Shown piece by piece: positions 1 through 9,029 of a DNA stretch of 64,000 nt. Origin of the DNA: WLMZ01 sp963732585 (GTDB lineage: Bacteria; Actinomycetota; Acidimicrobiia; Acidimicrobiales; Ilumatobacteraceae); the NCBI GenBank assembly GCA_963732585.1, contig CAVSZY010000004.1:682001-746000 (forward strand). Reading direction: 5' to 3'. Position 1 is the first letter of the stretch, and each line of letters opens with the position of its first letter. The notes beneath the pieces are model-generated. The model ran no database searches. It had not been told where the DNA came from and was given only the letters and a program-made list of their open reading frames with translations. A program made the translations under genes and the position numbers.

Positions 1-375
1 GACCCGATCGGCAACGGTGAAGCACCCCGGGCGCATCTCGTCGTATCCAACCGACTTCAACTCGACCTCGTCGGCGCAGAACCCGGCGGCAGCGATCGTG
101 CGCTTGAGGGTCATCTGTTTGTCCTCGTATCGCCACCAGGGCACAAGCGGACCATCGGTGCCGGGAGCCTCGACGTAGCTGGTGCCCACAAGCTTGGGGA
201 CCCCGGCCGGCGCGTACTCGACGCGCAAGCCAACATCGCGGTACTTGGCCGGCAATCGGTTCGACCACAGCCCGGCCGGTTCGACGACATGGGCGTCGAG
301 ATCGACGATCGGGGGAATGCGGGCGACGATCTCGTCGGCGACGTCTGGGCGGATTGCCCCGAGTTGTTCGGTCAT
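1..375 (-). CDS. Amidohydrolase-2 family metal-dependent hydrolase (N-terminal part, runs off the left edge)
   Basis: Only the first 125 codons are inside the window. The translation begins MTEQLGAIRPDVADEI and soon reads IVDLDAHVVEPAGLW, the N-terminal metal-binding strand of the amidohydrolase-2 (TIM-barrel) family (D-x-D/H-x-H), followed by LPAKYRD and YDEMRPGCF, segments typical of the actinobacterial subgroup near lipid and steroid catabolism genes. The ATG at 375 overlaps the crotonase stop as ATGA, so it is the last visible gene of a leftward operon. The exact substrate is unknown; family members hydrolyse or decarboxylate cyclic or beta-keto acids. The C-terminal half with the catalytic Asp is not visible. 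Confidence 0.8.
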   Translation of the reverse strand, partial: MTEQLGAIRPDVADEIVARIPPIVDLDAHVVEPAGLWSNRLPAKYRDVGLRVEYAPAGVPKLVGTSYVEAPGTDGPLVPWWRYEDKQMTLKRTIAAAGFCADEVELKSVGYDEMRPGCFTVADRV

Positions 376-1058
376 GTCAGGTCCTTGCTTTCAAGGGCAC
401 CCCACAGCGCCCGCTTGCTGGCGGCCATCGCTTCTGGGGAGTTGTGGGAGATGAGCAGTGCCAGTTCCTGGGCGCGGGCACGGAGGTGATCGGCGGGAAC
501 GACTTCGGAGAGGATGCCGAGCTGGCGGGCCCGCGCCGCGTCGATGCGTTCGTAACGTCCGACCAAGGCCATGCGCATCACCGATTCCATCGGCGACTTC
601 TTGAGCAGGCCGATCGTCTCGAAGGCGGAGACTTGACCGACGGAGACATGAGGGTCGACAAACGTGGCGATGTCGGCGGCGATGACGACGTCGGCGTCGG
701 CAACGAAGTGCAAGCCGCCGCCGGCACAGACCCCGTTGACTGCGGCGATCACCGGCTTGGAGACACCGCAGTGCCAGGCCGTCATGCGCAGTTCGAAGGT
801 GCGCGTCTGTCGCGAGCTGCGCCGCAAGGCCTGCGGGTCGCGGGCCAACTGGCGCACGTCAAGCCCGGTCTGGAAGGCGGCACCGTTGCCCGAGTTGACG
901 ATCACGCGCACCTGCGGATCGGCGTCGAGTTCCGCCCAGGCGATCTCCAGTTCGACGAACATGCGGGCGTTGATCGCATTGCCGACCGCAGGGCGATTGA
1001 ACAGCAAATAACCCACCGGGCCATCGCGGAACACTTCCAGCGTCTCGTAGACGTTCAC
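372..1058 (-). CDS. Crotonase (enoyl-CoA hydratase/isomerase) family protein, C-terminally short
   Basis: Crotonase fold, 228 residues. The two oxyanion-hole loops are visible as AAFQTGLDV (about residues 60-68) and NGVCAGGGLHF (about 108-118). The two catalytic glutamates of classical enoyl-CoA hydratase (rat Glu144 and Glu164) align with His in GGGLHF and in VDPHVSVG, so ordinary hydratase chemistry is doubtful. It is a paralogue of the crotonase at 2817-3641 but ends right after ALWGAL, about 46 residues earlier, losing the C-terminal segment. Start is GTG, overlapping the upstream VOC gene as GTGA; its stop overlaps the next gene as ATGA. Operon context suggests CoA-thioester beta-oxidation. 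Confidence 0.85.
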   Translation of the reverse strand: MNVYETLEVFRDGPVGYLLFNRPAVGNAINARMFVELEIAWAELDADPQVRVIVNSGNGAAFQTGLDVRQLARDPQALRRSSRQTRTFELRMTAWHCGVSKPVIAAVNGVCAGGGLHFVADADVVIAADIATFVDPHVSVGQVSAFETIGLLKKSPMESVMRMALVGRYERIDAARARQLGILSEVVPADHLRARAQELALLISHNSPEAMAASKRALWGALESKDLT

Positions 1059-1444
1059 GAGGCCGACTCTTGGAGGATCTCCCAGACGTTGCCGTCGGGA
1101 TCGCAGATCAGGGCGAACTTCGCTCCGGGCCGGTGGCTGGTCAGCGTCGTGATGACCGTCGCCCCGCCGGCAACAGCGCGTTCGACCACGGACTCCGCGT
1201 CGTCGACGTGCAGCGCCCCATAGCCCGTCGCCCGGTAACGGTGCCAGGGTTCGGGTGAGGCTCGGTGCTCGGCTCCGCTCGCAGGTTGGTAAATCTTGAG
1301 CTGCGCATCATCACACCGCAGTCGATGGACGTCGCCTTGCGGAAAATGGAGCACCCGTTGCACCTGAAACCCGAGGCCAGCGACATAGAAGGCGACGAGG
1401 CGCTCGGCGTCGTCGGTGACCAGTCCCAATTCCACGCTGGTCAT
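1055..1444 (-). CDS. VOC (glyoxalase/bleomycin-resistance) superfamily protein
   Basis: A 129-residue single-unit vicinal-oxygen-chelate protein: SVELGLVTDDAERLVAFYV at the start is the typical first beta-alpha element, and FALICDPDGNVWEI near the end is the conserved last strand with the metal-binding Glu. The open frame extends upstream, but ATG 1444 is chosen because it overlaps the ligase stop as ATGA and begins the fold directly. The gene sits inside an operon of CoA-ester enzymes, so an epimerase, lyase or isomerase role on an intermediate is possible (methylmalonyl-CoA epimerase is a VOC enzyme). The substrate cannot be inferred. Confidence 0.8.
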   Translation of the reverse strand: MTSVELGLVTDDAERLVAFYVAGLGFQVQRVLHFPQGDVHRLRCDDAQLKIYQPASGAEHRASPEPWHRYRATGYGALHVDDAESVVERAVAGGATVITTLTSHRPGAKFALICDPDGNVWEILQESAS

Positions 1445-2820
1445 CGCAGCTGCGCCCGCAACACTTTGCCCACCTCGCTGCGCGGCAGCGAATCGACGCG
1501 CACGAAGCGCACCGGCAGCTTGTAGGCAGCGAGATTGGCGCGACACGCGGCCTCCAACTCGGCGTCGCCAACCTCACCGCACGTTGCCACGTAGGCGACG
1601 GGGACCTGGCCGAGGCGCTCGTCGGGGTGCCCGACCACGGCGACCTCACGAACGCCCGGCACGGCGAGGAGCACCTCCTCGACCTCGTCGGGGAAAATCT
1701 TGTTGCCGCCCCGATTGATCAGGTCTCCGAGACGACCTTCGATCCACACGAAACCGTCATCGTCAATCCTGGCCAAATCTCCGCTGCGAACAAACCCGTC
1801 GTCGGTCAGGCGGTCCGACATATCGGTACCATCGGCGTATCCGCCAGCCCGGTTCGGTGGTCGCACCAGCAGCTCACCGACTCCGTTGGCGTCGGGGGTG
1901 TCGATGCGGATCGCCACATTGGGGTGCGGCCGCCCGATCGCCCCGATCTTGTCGGGATGGGCTTTGGCGTCGTTGGCCGTCCAGCCGATGACCTCGCCCA
2001 TCTCCGCCTGGCCGTAGCTATTGAGCACCGTGACCCCGAACTTGGCGGTGAAGCGTCTGGCCTGGAACGGCGACAACGGCGCGGTGATCGAGCGGACATA
2101 GCGCAGCGGGGTGAGATCGGTAACCGCCGGGTCGTCGCTGAGCATGGCCATCGCCGCCGGTGGCAGCACCGTCGAGCGGATCTGATGATGCCGAACCAGT
2201 GAAGCAAAATCGCCGGTGGTGAAGCGGTCCATGACGACGATCGGGGCGCCGGCACGCAGACCGAACAACACGTTGTAGATCCCAGCGTTGAGCGCCATCG
2301 ACACCGGGATCAGATTCGGTGACGGCCGCTTGGTCGGATCGCGCCCGCCGCCGCGCAACGGTCCGAGCACCCGGTCGAGCAATTCGAGATAGGCCTCGTG
2401 GGTGTGCAACACCGGTTTCGGGCGCCCTGTGGTCCCCGATGTCCACTGCACGAAGGCCACCCCCGCTGGCTGGGCGAGCGATCCCGACACCGCTCGCGTG
2501 CCGGAGTCGTCGAGGATCGCAGCCGGACGAATCGTCGTCACGATCTCGTCGATCGCCACCGGCGGCAGCAGCGGGTTGACCGGCACGAAGACGGCGTCGA
2601 GGCTCCAGATCGCGGCCATGGCGATGATCACGTCGGGGGCATGGCTGCGCACGACGGCGACCGCTTGGCCGGCTCCAACTCCCGCGTCACGCAAGTCGTC
2701 GGCCCAGGCCGCGACACGTTCAATCGCTTCAGCTTTGGTCCAGCTCACCGATGTGCCGTGGACCAACAACTGGTCGTCGGCAAACGGATGATCGAGGAGC
2801 AGCGACGCGAGATTGGTCAT
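1441..2820 (-). CDS. Acyl-CoA synthetase / AMP-dependent ligase (FadD-like)
   Basis: Class I adenylate-forming enzyme, 459 residues, short for the family. The P-loop-like A3 motif is QWTSGTTGRPKP (about residues 126-137), the A5 motif NSYGQAEMGE, the A7 motif SGDLARIDDDGFVWIEGR, the hinge LINRGGNKIFPDEVE, and the C-terminal catalytic lysine lies in SEVGKVLRAQ. It should activate a carboxylic acid to its CoA thioester through an acyl-adenylate. ATG at 2820 overlaps the upstream crotonase stop as ATGA. It is one of four such ligases in the catabolic region, which points to several acid side chains or intermediates being activated. Confidence 0.9.
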   Translation of the reverse strand: MTNLASLLLDHPFADDQLLVHGTSVSWTKAEAIERVAAWADDLRDAGVGAGQAVAVVRSHAPDVIIAMAAIWSLDAVFVPVNPLLPPVAIDEIVTTIRPAAILDDSGTRAVSGSLAQPAGVAFVQWTSGTTGRPKPVLHTHEAYLELLDRVLGPLRGGGRDPTKRPSPNLIPVSMALNAGIYNVLFGLRAGAPIVVMDRFTTGDFASLVRHHQIRSTVLPPAAMAMLSDDPAVTDLTPLRYVRSITAPLSPFQARRFTAKFGVTVLNSYGQAEMGEVIGWTANDAKAHPDKIGAIGRPHPNVAIRIDTPDANGVGELLVRPPNRAGGYADGTDMSDRLTDDGFVRSGDLARIDDDGFVWIEGRLGDLINRGGNKIFPDEVEEVLLAVPGVREVAVVGHPDERLGQVPVAYVATCGEVGDAELEAACRANLAAYKLPVRFVRVDSLPRSEVGKVLRAQLR

Positions 2821-3641
2821 TGATCATCGGCTCGGGCAACGGGCGGCGCCCAGCGGGCGGGACGTTTCTCGGCGAACGAGGCCGGGCCCTCGGTCTGGTC
2901 GGGGTGACCCCACATACCGGTGAGATGCACCGCTGCGGCTTTGCAGGCATCGGTCAGTCCCAATTCCAGCGCGCCCCACAGCGCCTTCTTGGTCGCCGCC
3001 ATCGCCGCTGGTGAATTCTTGGCGATCGTCTCCGCCAGCTCTTGGGCCCGTTCACGCAACCGTTGCGGCGGATCGACGATCTCGGAGATCATCCCCAATT
3101 CGAGCGCTCGCGCTGGCCCCATCCGTTCGTACTTGCCGACCAAGGCCATGCGCATCACCGCCTCCATCGGCATCTTCTTCAGCAGCCCGATCGCTTCCAT
3201 GGCTACCACCTGGCCGACCGAGACGTGCGGGTCGAAGAACTGGGCATCGCTGGCGGCGATGACGATGTCGGCATCGGCCACCCAGTGAAATCCGCCGCCG
3301 CAGCAGATGCCATTGACGGCGGTGATCACCGGCTTCCACACCTGTTGATGCCATGACGTGAAGTGATAGTCGAAGCGTTCTGTCGATTCCCGGTAGCGCT
3401 CGAAGCCGACGCCGTCGGTGGCGATCTCGGTGACGTCGACCCCGGTTTGGAAATCGCGGCCGTTGCCGGTGTGCACGATCACGCGCACCTCGGGGTCGCG
3501 GTCGAGCTCTAACCAGGCGTCGGCAAACTCGTCGCGCATCGCGTTGTTCATCGCGTTGCGCACCTCGGGTCGGTTGTTGATCAACCAGCCGACGGGGCCA
3601 TGACGTTCGACGAGCAAGTGTTCGTAGCGTTGGTCGCTCAT
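2817..3641 (-). CDS. Crotonase (enoyl-CoA hydratase/isomerase) family protein
   Basis: Full-length crotonase of 274 residues. Oxyanion-hole segments are RDFQTGVDV and NGICCGGGFHW. As in the paralogue at 372-1058, both catalytic glutamate positions of hydratases carry His (GGGFHW and FDPHVSVG), and the two proteins share long identical stretches such as DPHVSVGQV and MRMALVGKYER (one residue differs). This suggests a duplicated subfamily with non-hydratase chemistry (isomerase, ring opening or hydrolysis). The ATG at 3641 overlaps the acyl-CoA dehydrogenase stop by one base (TGATG), implying translational coupling. Confidence 0.87.
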   Translation of the reverse strand: MSDQRYEHLLVERHGPVGWLINNRPEVRNAMNNAMRDEFADAWLELDRDPEVRVIVHTGNGRDFQTGVDVTEIATDGVGFERYRESTERFDYHFTSWHQQVWKPVITAVNGICCGGGFHWVADADIVIAASDAQFFDPHVSVGQVVAMEAIGLLKKMPMEAVMRMALVGKYERMGPARALELGMISEIVDPPQRLRERAQELAETIAKNSPAAMAATKKALWGALELGLTDACKAAAVHLTGMWGHPDQTEGPASFAEKRPARWAPPVARADDQ

Positions 3642-4909
3642 CAGCGTGGGGTCTCCTCCCAGGACAACCCGTGGTACGGGTCAGGTTCGCGAGGCAGGCC
3701 GAGCACCTGTTCGCCGAGCACGTTCTTGTTCACTTCGGTGGTGCCGCCTTCGATCGTGTTGGCCCGGCTGCGCAGCATGCCCCGTACCTCGTACGGCAGC
3801 CCGTCGGCCCAACCTTGCGGACCGCTGGAACCGGGGGTTCCCTCCCACGCGACGGCCTCGGCGCCGAGTAGATCGGTGGCCGCCAGTTGGATCTTCTGGT
3901 TCAGGGCACCCTGATGTACCTTGCCGATCGACGCCGCCGGTCCCGGGGTGCCACCCGCTTTGACCGTGGCCCGCACCCGGTCATTGGTCCAGCGGCGCAC
4001 CGATTCCTCGGAGTACAGCGAGGCCAGGCGTTGACGGATCAACGGATCATGCCAGGCCCCGTTGGAGCGAGCGCCGCGAATCAGGCGGTCGGCTCCACTG
4101 CCACCGATTCGGTCGACACCGCCCGAACCGGCACCGGCAACCATTTGCCGCTCACCCGCCAGCGTCGAATTCGCCGCCCGCCAACCCCCGCCGATCTCGC
4201 CGAGGCGCCAGGAGTCGGGCACACGAACATCATCGAGCCAGACCTCGTTGAAGTCGACCTCGCCGCCGATGTGACGCAACTCGCGCACCTCCACACCGGG
4301 ACCTTCCAGATCGACGATCAGGTAGGTGAGACCCTGGCGCTTGGGCACCGACGGGTCGGTGCGCGCCAGGCACAGGCCGAAGCGCGAATCGTGGGCCCAG
4401 GTCGTCCACACCTTTTGGCCGTTGAGCACCCATTCGTCACCGTCACGTATCGCCCTGGTGGCCAGCGATGCCAGATCGGATCCAGCACCGGGCTCGCTGA
4501 ACAGCTGACACCAGCGCTCCTCGTTGCGCACGATCGGCGGCAGGAAGCGCAGGCGTTGCTCCTCGCTGCCGACGGCGAACAGCGCCGCAGCGGCGTTGTT
4601 CAACCCGAGCGGATTGAGGCGACCGAGATTCAACGGGCCGAGCACCTGATCCAACACTCTGGCTTGCGCTGGGCGCAGATCGAGGCCGAGATAGGCCCGC
4701 GGCCAGGTGGCAACGGCCAGACCCGAGGAAGCGAACGTCGGGTACCAGGCCTCGTAGTCGGCGATCGGTCGTACCTCGCGGATCGCTCTGCGTCCGCCTG
4801 GCGCGGCGTCGCGCCAGGCCCTGGGGACATGCGCTTCGACCCACGCCTGCGCGGCAGCCAGGAGCTGAGCGTCGCTCGCCAAGCGGTCGACGTCTAACAG
4901 CATCGACAA
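3641..4909 (-). CDS. Acyl-CoA dehydrogenase (FadE-like)
   Basis: Flavin-dependent acyl-CoA dehydrogenase, 422 residues. The substrate/FAD signature CQLFSEPGAGSDLASL and LNGQKVWTTWA lie in the middle beta domain (about residues 130-170), and the C-terminal helical domain ends with EGGTTEVNKNVLGEQVLGLP, the region that contacts FAD across the dimer. It would introduce an alpha,beta double bond in an acyl-CoA, feeding the neighbouring crotonases. ATG at 4909 lies 8 bp after the broken amidohydrolase gene, so it is in the same leftward transcription unit. Substrate unknown. Confidence 0.9.
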   Translation of the reverse strand: MSMLLDVDRLASDAQLLAAAQAWVEAHVPRAWRDAAPGGRRAIREVRPIADYEAWYPTFASSGLAVATWPRAYLGLDLRPAQARVLDQVLGPLNLGRLNPLGLNNAAAALFAVGSEEQRLRFLPPIVRNEERWCQLFSEPGAGSDLASLATRAIRDGDEWVLNGQKVWTTWAHDSRFGLCLARTDPSVPKRQGLTYLIVDLEGPGVEVRELRHIGGEVDFNEVWLDDVRVPDSWRLGEIGGGWRAANSTLAGERQMVAGAGSGGVDRIGGSGADRLIRGARSNGAWHDPLIRQRLASLYSEESVRRWTNDRVRATVKAGGTPGPAASIGKVHQGALNQKIQLAATDLLGAEAVAWEGTPGSSGPQGWADGLPYEVRGMLRSRANTIEGGTTEVNKNVLGEQVLGLPREPDPYHGLSWEETPR

Positions 4910-4916
4910 GAGCCGA

Positions 4917-6067
4917 TCACGGCTGCGCCGACGCGGCGAGTTCGCCGAGAGACATGTTCGAGCGTTGGCGTCGGCCCGTCAAGTAGGTGTGTTCACCCAC
5001 ATCATGACCGGCAACCTCGGCGCGCAGCGCCCCGACCGTGCAACGCTGCTTGGGGCGGATGGCGAACGGGTCGAAGTGGTACCAGCGCATCGCGTTCTCG
5101 TGGGTGATCTTGTTCAGGTCGGCGTCCGACACGCCGTAGCGCTCGACCTGTCGGTGCAGCTCTTCCGGGGCGGTCGGCCAAGACGAGTCGGAGTGCGGAT
5201 AGTCCTGCTCCCAGCAGACGTTGTCGACGCCGATCACGTCCAAGTGCTGCAGCCCGATGGGATCGGAGATGAAACAGGTCAGGATGTGATCGCGGAACAC
5301 CTCGCTCGGCAAACGGCCGTCGAAGTTCTGACCCGTCCAGGCGTGATGCATCTCATAGGTGCGGTCCAAGCGGTCGAGGAAATACGGAATCCAACCGGTT
5401 CCACCTTCAGAGAGCGCCACCTTGATCGTCGGGAACTGCTTGAAGACCCGCGACCACACCAGGTCGGCGGCGGCCATACAGATGTTCATCGGCTGCAGCG
5501 TGATCATCACGTCCATCGGCGCGTCGGGGGCGGTGACGGCAAGCTTGCCCGATGAACCGAGGTGGATGTTGAGCACGCTGTCGGTCTCGACTAGTGCCTG
5601 GAACAGCGGATCCCAGTGGTCGCTGTGGAAGCTCGGAAATCCGAGGCTGGCCGGGTTCTCGGTGAAGGTCAGCGAGTGGCACCCCTTGGCCGCGGCGCGG
5701 TGCACCTCGGCGGCCGAGGCCACCGGATCCCAGAGCATCGGAATGATCATCGGGATGTGCCGATCGGGGTACGAACCGCACCACTCGTCGATGTGCCAGT
5801 CGTTGTACGCCCGAACGATCGCCGCGGACAGCTCGGGATCGCCGTTGGCTCGATGCCGTACTCCTCGCGTGGCCGACCGGCGACTGCGTTCAAGCCGATG
5901 TTGGGAATGACTGCACCGTTGTATGTCCAGACGTCGTCGCCCTCTGGAGTGGTGATCACCTTCGGAACGAGGTCGGCAAATTTCGCTGGCATCCGGCCGT
6001 CGAAGAGATGCGGCGGCTCCACGACGTGGTCGTCGACGCTGATCATGATCATGTCGTTGAGGTTCAT
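4917..6067 (-). pseudogene. Amidohydrolase-2 family protein, broken by an internal deletion and frame change
   Basis: The N-terminal part starts MNLNDMIMISVDDHVVEPP (ATG 6067) with the metal-binding DDH and continues to REEYGIEPTA. The reading frame then changes near 5840-5845 and resumes with NGDPELSAAIVRAYNDWHIDEW, continuing intact to 4917 with IHLGSSGKL, LSEGGTGWIPY and DYPHSDSSWP, which hold later metal and catalytic residues. Compared with the usual family layout, as recalled, about 50 residues between EYGIEPT and the AYNDWHIDEW helix (the MRxGCYD segment and the strand after it) are missing. Two fragments could be called separately (5747-6067 and 4917-5750). Either a real pseudogene or an assembly deletion; neighbouring genes are also frameshifted. 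Confidence 0.7.
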
Positions 6068-6095
6068 TGCCTGCCCTTTCCTCTGGCCCGCTGGG

Positions 6096-7731
6096 TCAGC
6101 GTTTCTCGTAGGTGATTCCCGAATCGTCGACGCACCATGTCGTCGGGGTGCGTCCCTGCTCGCGGAAGACACGTTTGAGCACCCGCCCGACCGGGCTGCG
6201 CGGCAACTCGGCACGGAACTCGATATAGCGCGGCAAGGCGAAGTAGGGCAACTCGGCGATGCAGTAGCGGAACAGCTCGGCTTCGTCGAGCACGCTGTCG
6301 TGCGCCAGCGTGGCGGTGATCTTCAGGTCGTCTTCGCCGAGTTCGCTGGGCACCGCATGGACGACGACATCGGCCAGGCCGCCGTGGCCCATCAAGATCC
6401 GCTCGACGTCGAAGCTGGAGATGTTCTCGCCCCGGCGGCGCAGATAGTCGGCCTTGCGATCGACGAAGAAGAGATAGTCGTCGTCGTCGATACGGCCGAT
6501 GTCGCCAGTGTGGAACCACAGGTTGCGACTGGCCTCGACCGTTGCTTCGCGGCCGGCCCCAGTAGCCCTCGTACATCGAGTGGGCGCGCTTGGGGCGCAC
6601 GACGATTTCACCGTCGGTGTTGCGCGGCAGCTCGGCGTCGCTGTCGTCGAAGATGCGCACGTCGAAGTACTCGGTGTTGATCACCCCGGCGGCGTCGGGC
6701 TTGTTGACGGTGCCGGGCGGCGACCAGGAGACCAACGACGCCTCCGTCAGTCCGTAGGCCCCGGAGAAAGTGTCGATGCCGAAGCGATCCCTGATGATCG
6801 CGTCGATGCTCTGCGGCAGCGGTGCCGCGCCCAGCAAGCGCAGCGACGAGTTGGCCAGCGGCGAGCCGGACTTGGGCATCTCCGGGCGATCGCTGTCGTT
6901 GGCCAGCAGGTAGGCCATCGTGCCGAGCGTCGAGGTGATCGTCGCCGCGGTGCGGTTCATCTCCGGCCAGAAGTTGGACACCGAGAACCTGCCAGAGATG
7001 GCGCTGCTGCCGCCGTACACCAGGGGGCCGAGCACGGCGGTGACAATGGCGTTGTAGTGGAACAGCGGCAGCGGGGTCCACAAGATGTCCGTGCTGGTGC
7101 GACCCCAGCAATAGCCGATCTGGCGGGCGAGCACCTCGTGATAGTTGTGCGCCAACATGCAGCCCTTCGAAGGGCCGGTGGTGCCGCCGGTGTAGATGAA
7201 GGTGGCCAGTTCACTCGGCGCAACGTTGGCAGGGCCGCCGCGCTCAGCCAGCAGCAGGTCGCTCCAGGCGTGGGCGGTGGCCGTGGGGAACTCAGCGTCA
7301 CCCTCGCCGATGACGACGACGTGGCGCAGGGCGGGAACCGATGCGGCGATCGCCTGTACTCGATCGATGAGATCGCCCTGGACGATGATGATGCTGGCGC
7401 CACAGTCGCTCAGCTGATGAGTGAGATACTCGCCTTTGTAGGCGGTGTTGATCGGGACGCTGACGCCACCGGCCCAGGTGATGCCCCACCACAGCAACAT
7501 CGCTTCCGGCGAGTTCTCGACCATCGAGGCCACCCGGTCGCCACGCTGCAACCCGAGACCGCCCAGCGCTGTCGCCAAGCGACCGGCGATATCGGCCACT
7601 TCGGCGGCTGTAAACGGCGTGCCGACGACGTCGATATACGGGCTGTCGGGCTCGGTTTGGCAACGGGCTAAGAGGAGCTCAGCAACGGTGTGCTGATCGG
7701 CGGGGATCCATATGTCGGCGGCTGTCTCCAC
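6096..7731 (-). pseudogene. Acyl-CoA synthetase / AMP-dependent ligase with one frameshift
   Basis: N-terminal and central domains read in one frame: ATFIYTGGTTGPSKG (A3 motif), FSGAYGLTEASLVSW (A5), then YEGYWGRP. Near 6555 one extra base moves the frame; the continuation EATVEASRNLWFHTGDIGRIDDDDYL, DRKADYLRRRGENIS and the lysine in SPVGRVLKRVF is intact to the stop at 6096. Removing one base restores a normal ligase of about 545 residues. ATG 7761 is a possible start but would overlap the divergent gene's ATG (shared CATG); GTG 7731 leaves room for a shared promoter motif at 7737-7754 and is preferred. Broken in this sequence, otherwise a typical FadD. Confidence 0.7.
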
Positions 7732-7736
7732 AACTT

Positions 7737-7754
7737 CGCATTCTATATACAATT
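7737..7754 (-). promoter_or_regulatory. Candidate operator/promoter, GTATAT-centred motif, site a
   Basis: Minus-strand sequence AATTGTATATAGAATGCG. It sits exactly between the preferred starts of the divergent ligase (7731) and CoA-transferase (7760) and is close to a perfect dyad (ATTsTATATAsAAT). It resembles four other sites in the window (10856, 26387, 29751, 31318), all in promoter regions of catabolic genes. The TATATA core could also serve as a -10 element. Confidence 0.4.
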
Positions 7755-7759
7755 GCTCC

Positions 7760-9029
7760 ATGAGCGCAGAAGGCAGAGCCACCGCGGGCCGCGTCGGGCC
7801 ATTGGCCGGGGTCCGAATCGTCGAGTGTTCGATGCTCGGGCCGGGATCGATGACCACCCATCTGGCCGACCTTGGCGCCGACGTCATCAAGGTCGAGCCG
7901 CCGACTGGCGACTACATCCGCGAAATGACCTGGCCGTGGGTCGACGGCGTCTCGCTGATGCATCTGCACATCAGCCGTGGCAAGCGCTCGGTGGTGCTCG
8001 ATCTGCGCACCGAGGAGGGCCGCGCGATCTTTCTGGAACTCGTCGGCGAGTCCGACGTGGTCGTCGAAGCGATGCGCCCGGGCGGCCTCGATCGGCGTGG
8101 TGTCGGCTACGAGGCATGCAAGGCGGTCGAACCCGCGCGATCGTCTTCTGCACCATCTCCGGCTACGGCGTGACCGGCCCATACCGCGACCTTCCAAGCC
8201 ATGGCGTGGCCTACGACACGTGGGCCGGCCTCGTCGGCGTCGACACCACCGCCGATGGGTTCGCCGAGATGCCCGCACACCCCAACGTGGGGATCAACGT
8301 CGGGCCGCTGTTCGGCGCCCTCGGCATCCTCGCCGGGGTCATCCAGGCGCGGGCCACGGGTGCGGGTTGCTCGCTGGAGATCGCGCAGTCCGATGCCGCT
8401 GCGGTGATGGACTGGCTAGCGCCGGAGACGTACAAGGCCTATGAGCGGCCGGAGTCCGAGGTCACCGGCAACCGTACCGATGGCTACCGGCGCCGGGAGC
8501 CCGGCACGGCGGGCATGGCGGGCAGCGTCCGCTACCAGATCTACGAAAGTGCCGACGGCCACGTGCTGTTCATGGCCTCAGAGCGCTCAGTTCTGGAAGA
8601 ACTTTTGCGAGGGCGTCGGGCGGCCGGAGTTGTTCGAGGCCAACCCTGGCAGCGCAATTCGCCGACCACGCCGTGGGCGATGTGGTGTTGCGCGCCGAGC
8701 TGACGGCCATCTTCAAGACCCGCACGACGCAGCAATGGCTGGAGTTCAGTTTGGCGGTCGATACTGCGATCGCTCCGGTGAACACGGCGCGGACGATCGC
8801 CGACGACCGCCAGTTTCAGCACCGTTTGCCGTGGCTTTCGGCCGACGAACTCGGTTGCGAACAGCTACCGACGCCGCTCAAGTTCGATGTCGACCTGCCG
8901 ACGCCGACGATGGCACCGACGCTCGGACAGCACACCGACGAGGTGCTGGCCGACGTGCTCGGCTACGACGCCGAGACTCTCGCGTCCAAACGGACCAGGG
9001 GTGCGTTCGGCCCTGAGGTCAACGGCTAG
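7760..9029 (+). pseudogene. CaiB/BaiF family CoA-transferase with three frameshifts
   Basis: The protein can be followed through three reading frames. ATG 7760 gives MSAEGRATAGRVGPLAGVRIVECS and the family N-terminus HLADLGADVIKVEPPTGD up to about 8130; the second frame reads AIVFCTISGYGVTGPYRDLPSHGVAYDTW and ends near 8587; a short third stretch gives QFWKNFCEGVGRPELFEANPGS to about 8654; the last frame runs VGDVVLRAELTAIFKTRTTQQW to the stop at 9029. Joined, it is a class III CoA-transferase of about 420 residues that moves CoA between carboxylic acids. Three indels in 530 bp make either a decayed gene or a poorly sequenced stretch. Its end overlaps the convergent PIN gene by 4 bp. Confidence 0.7.

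Noticed and set aside
354..1223. A 289-codon open frame on the plus strand opposite the first crotonase
   Set aside because: It mirrors the third-position GC of the crotonase and VOC genes and shows no domain.
3887..4897. A 336-codon open frame opposite the acyl-CoA dehydrogenase
   Set aside because: Antisense to a gene with full acyl-CoA dehydrogenase motifs; no start site or family features.
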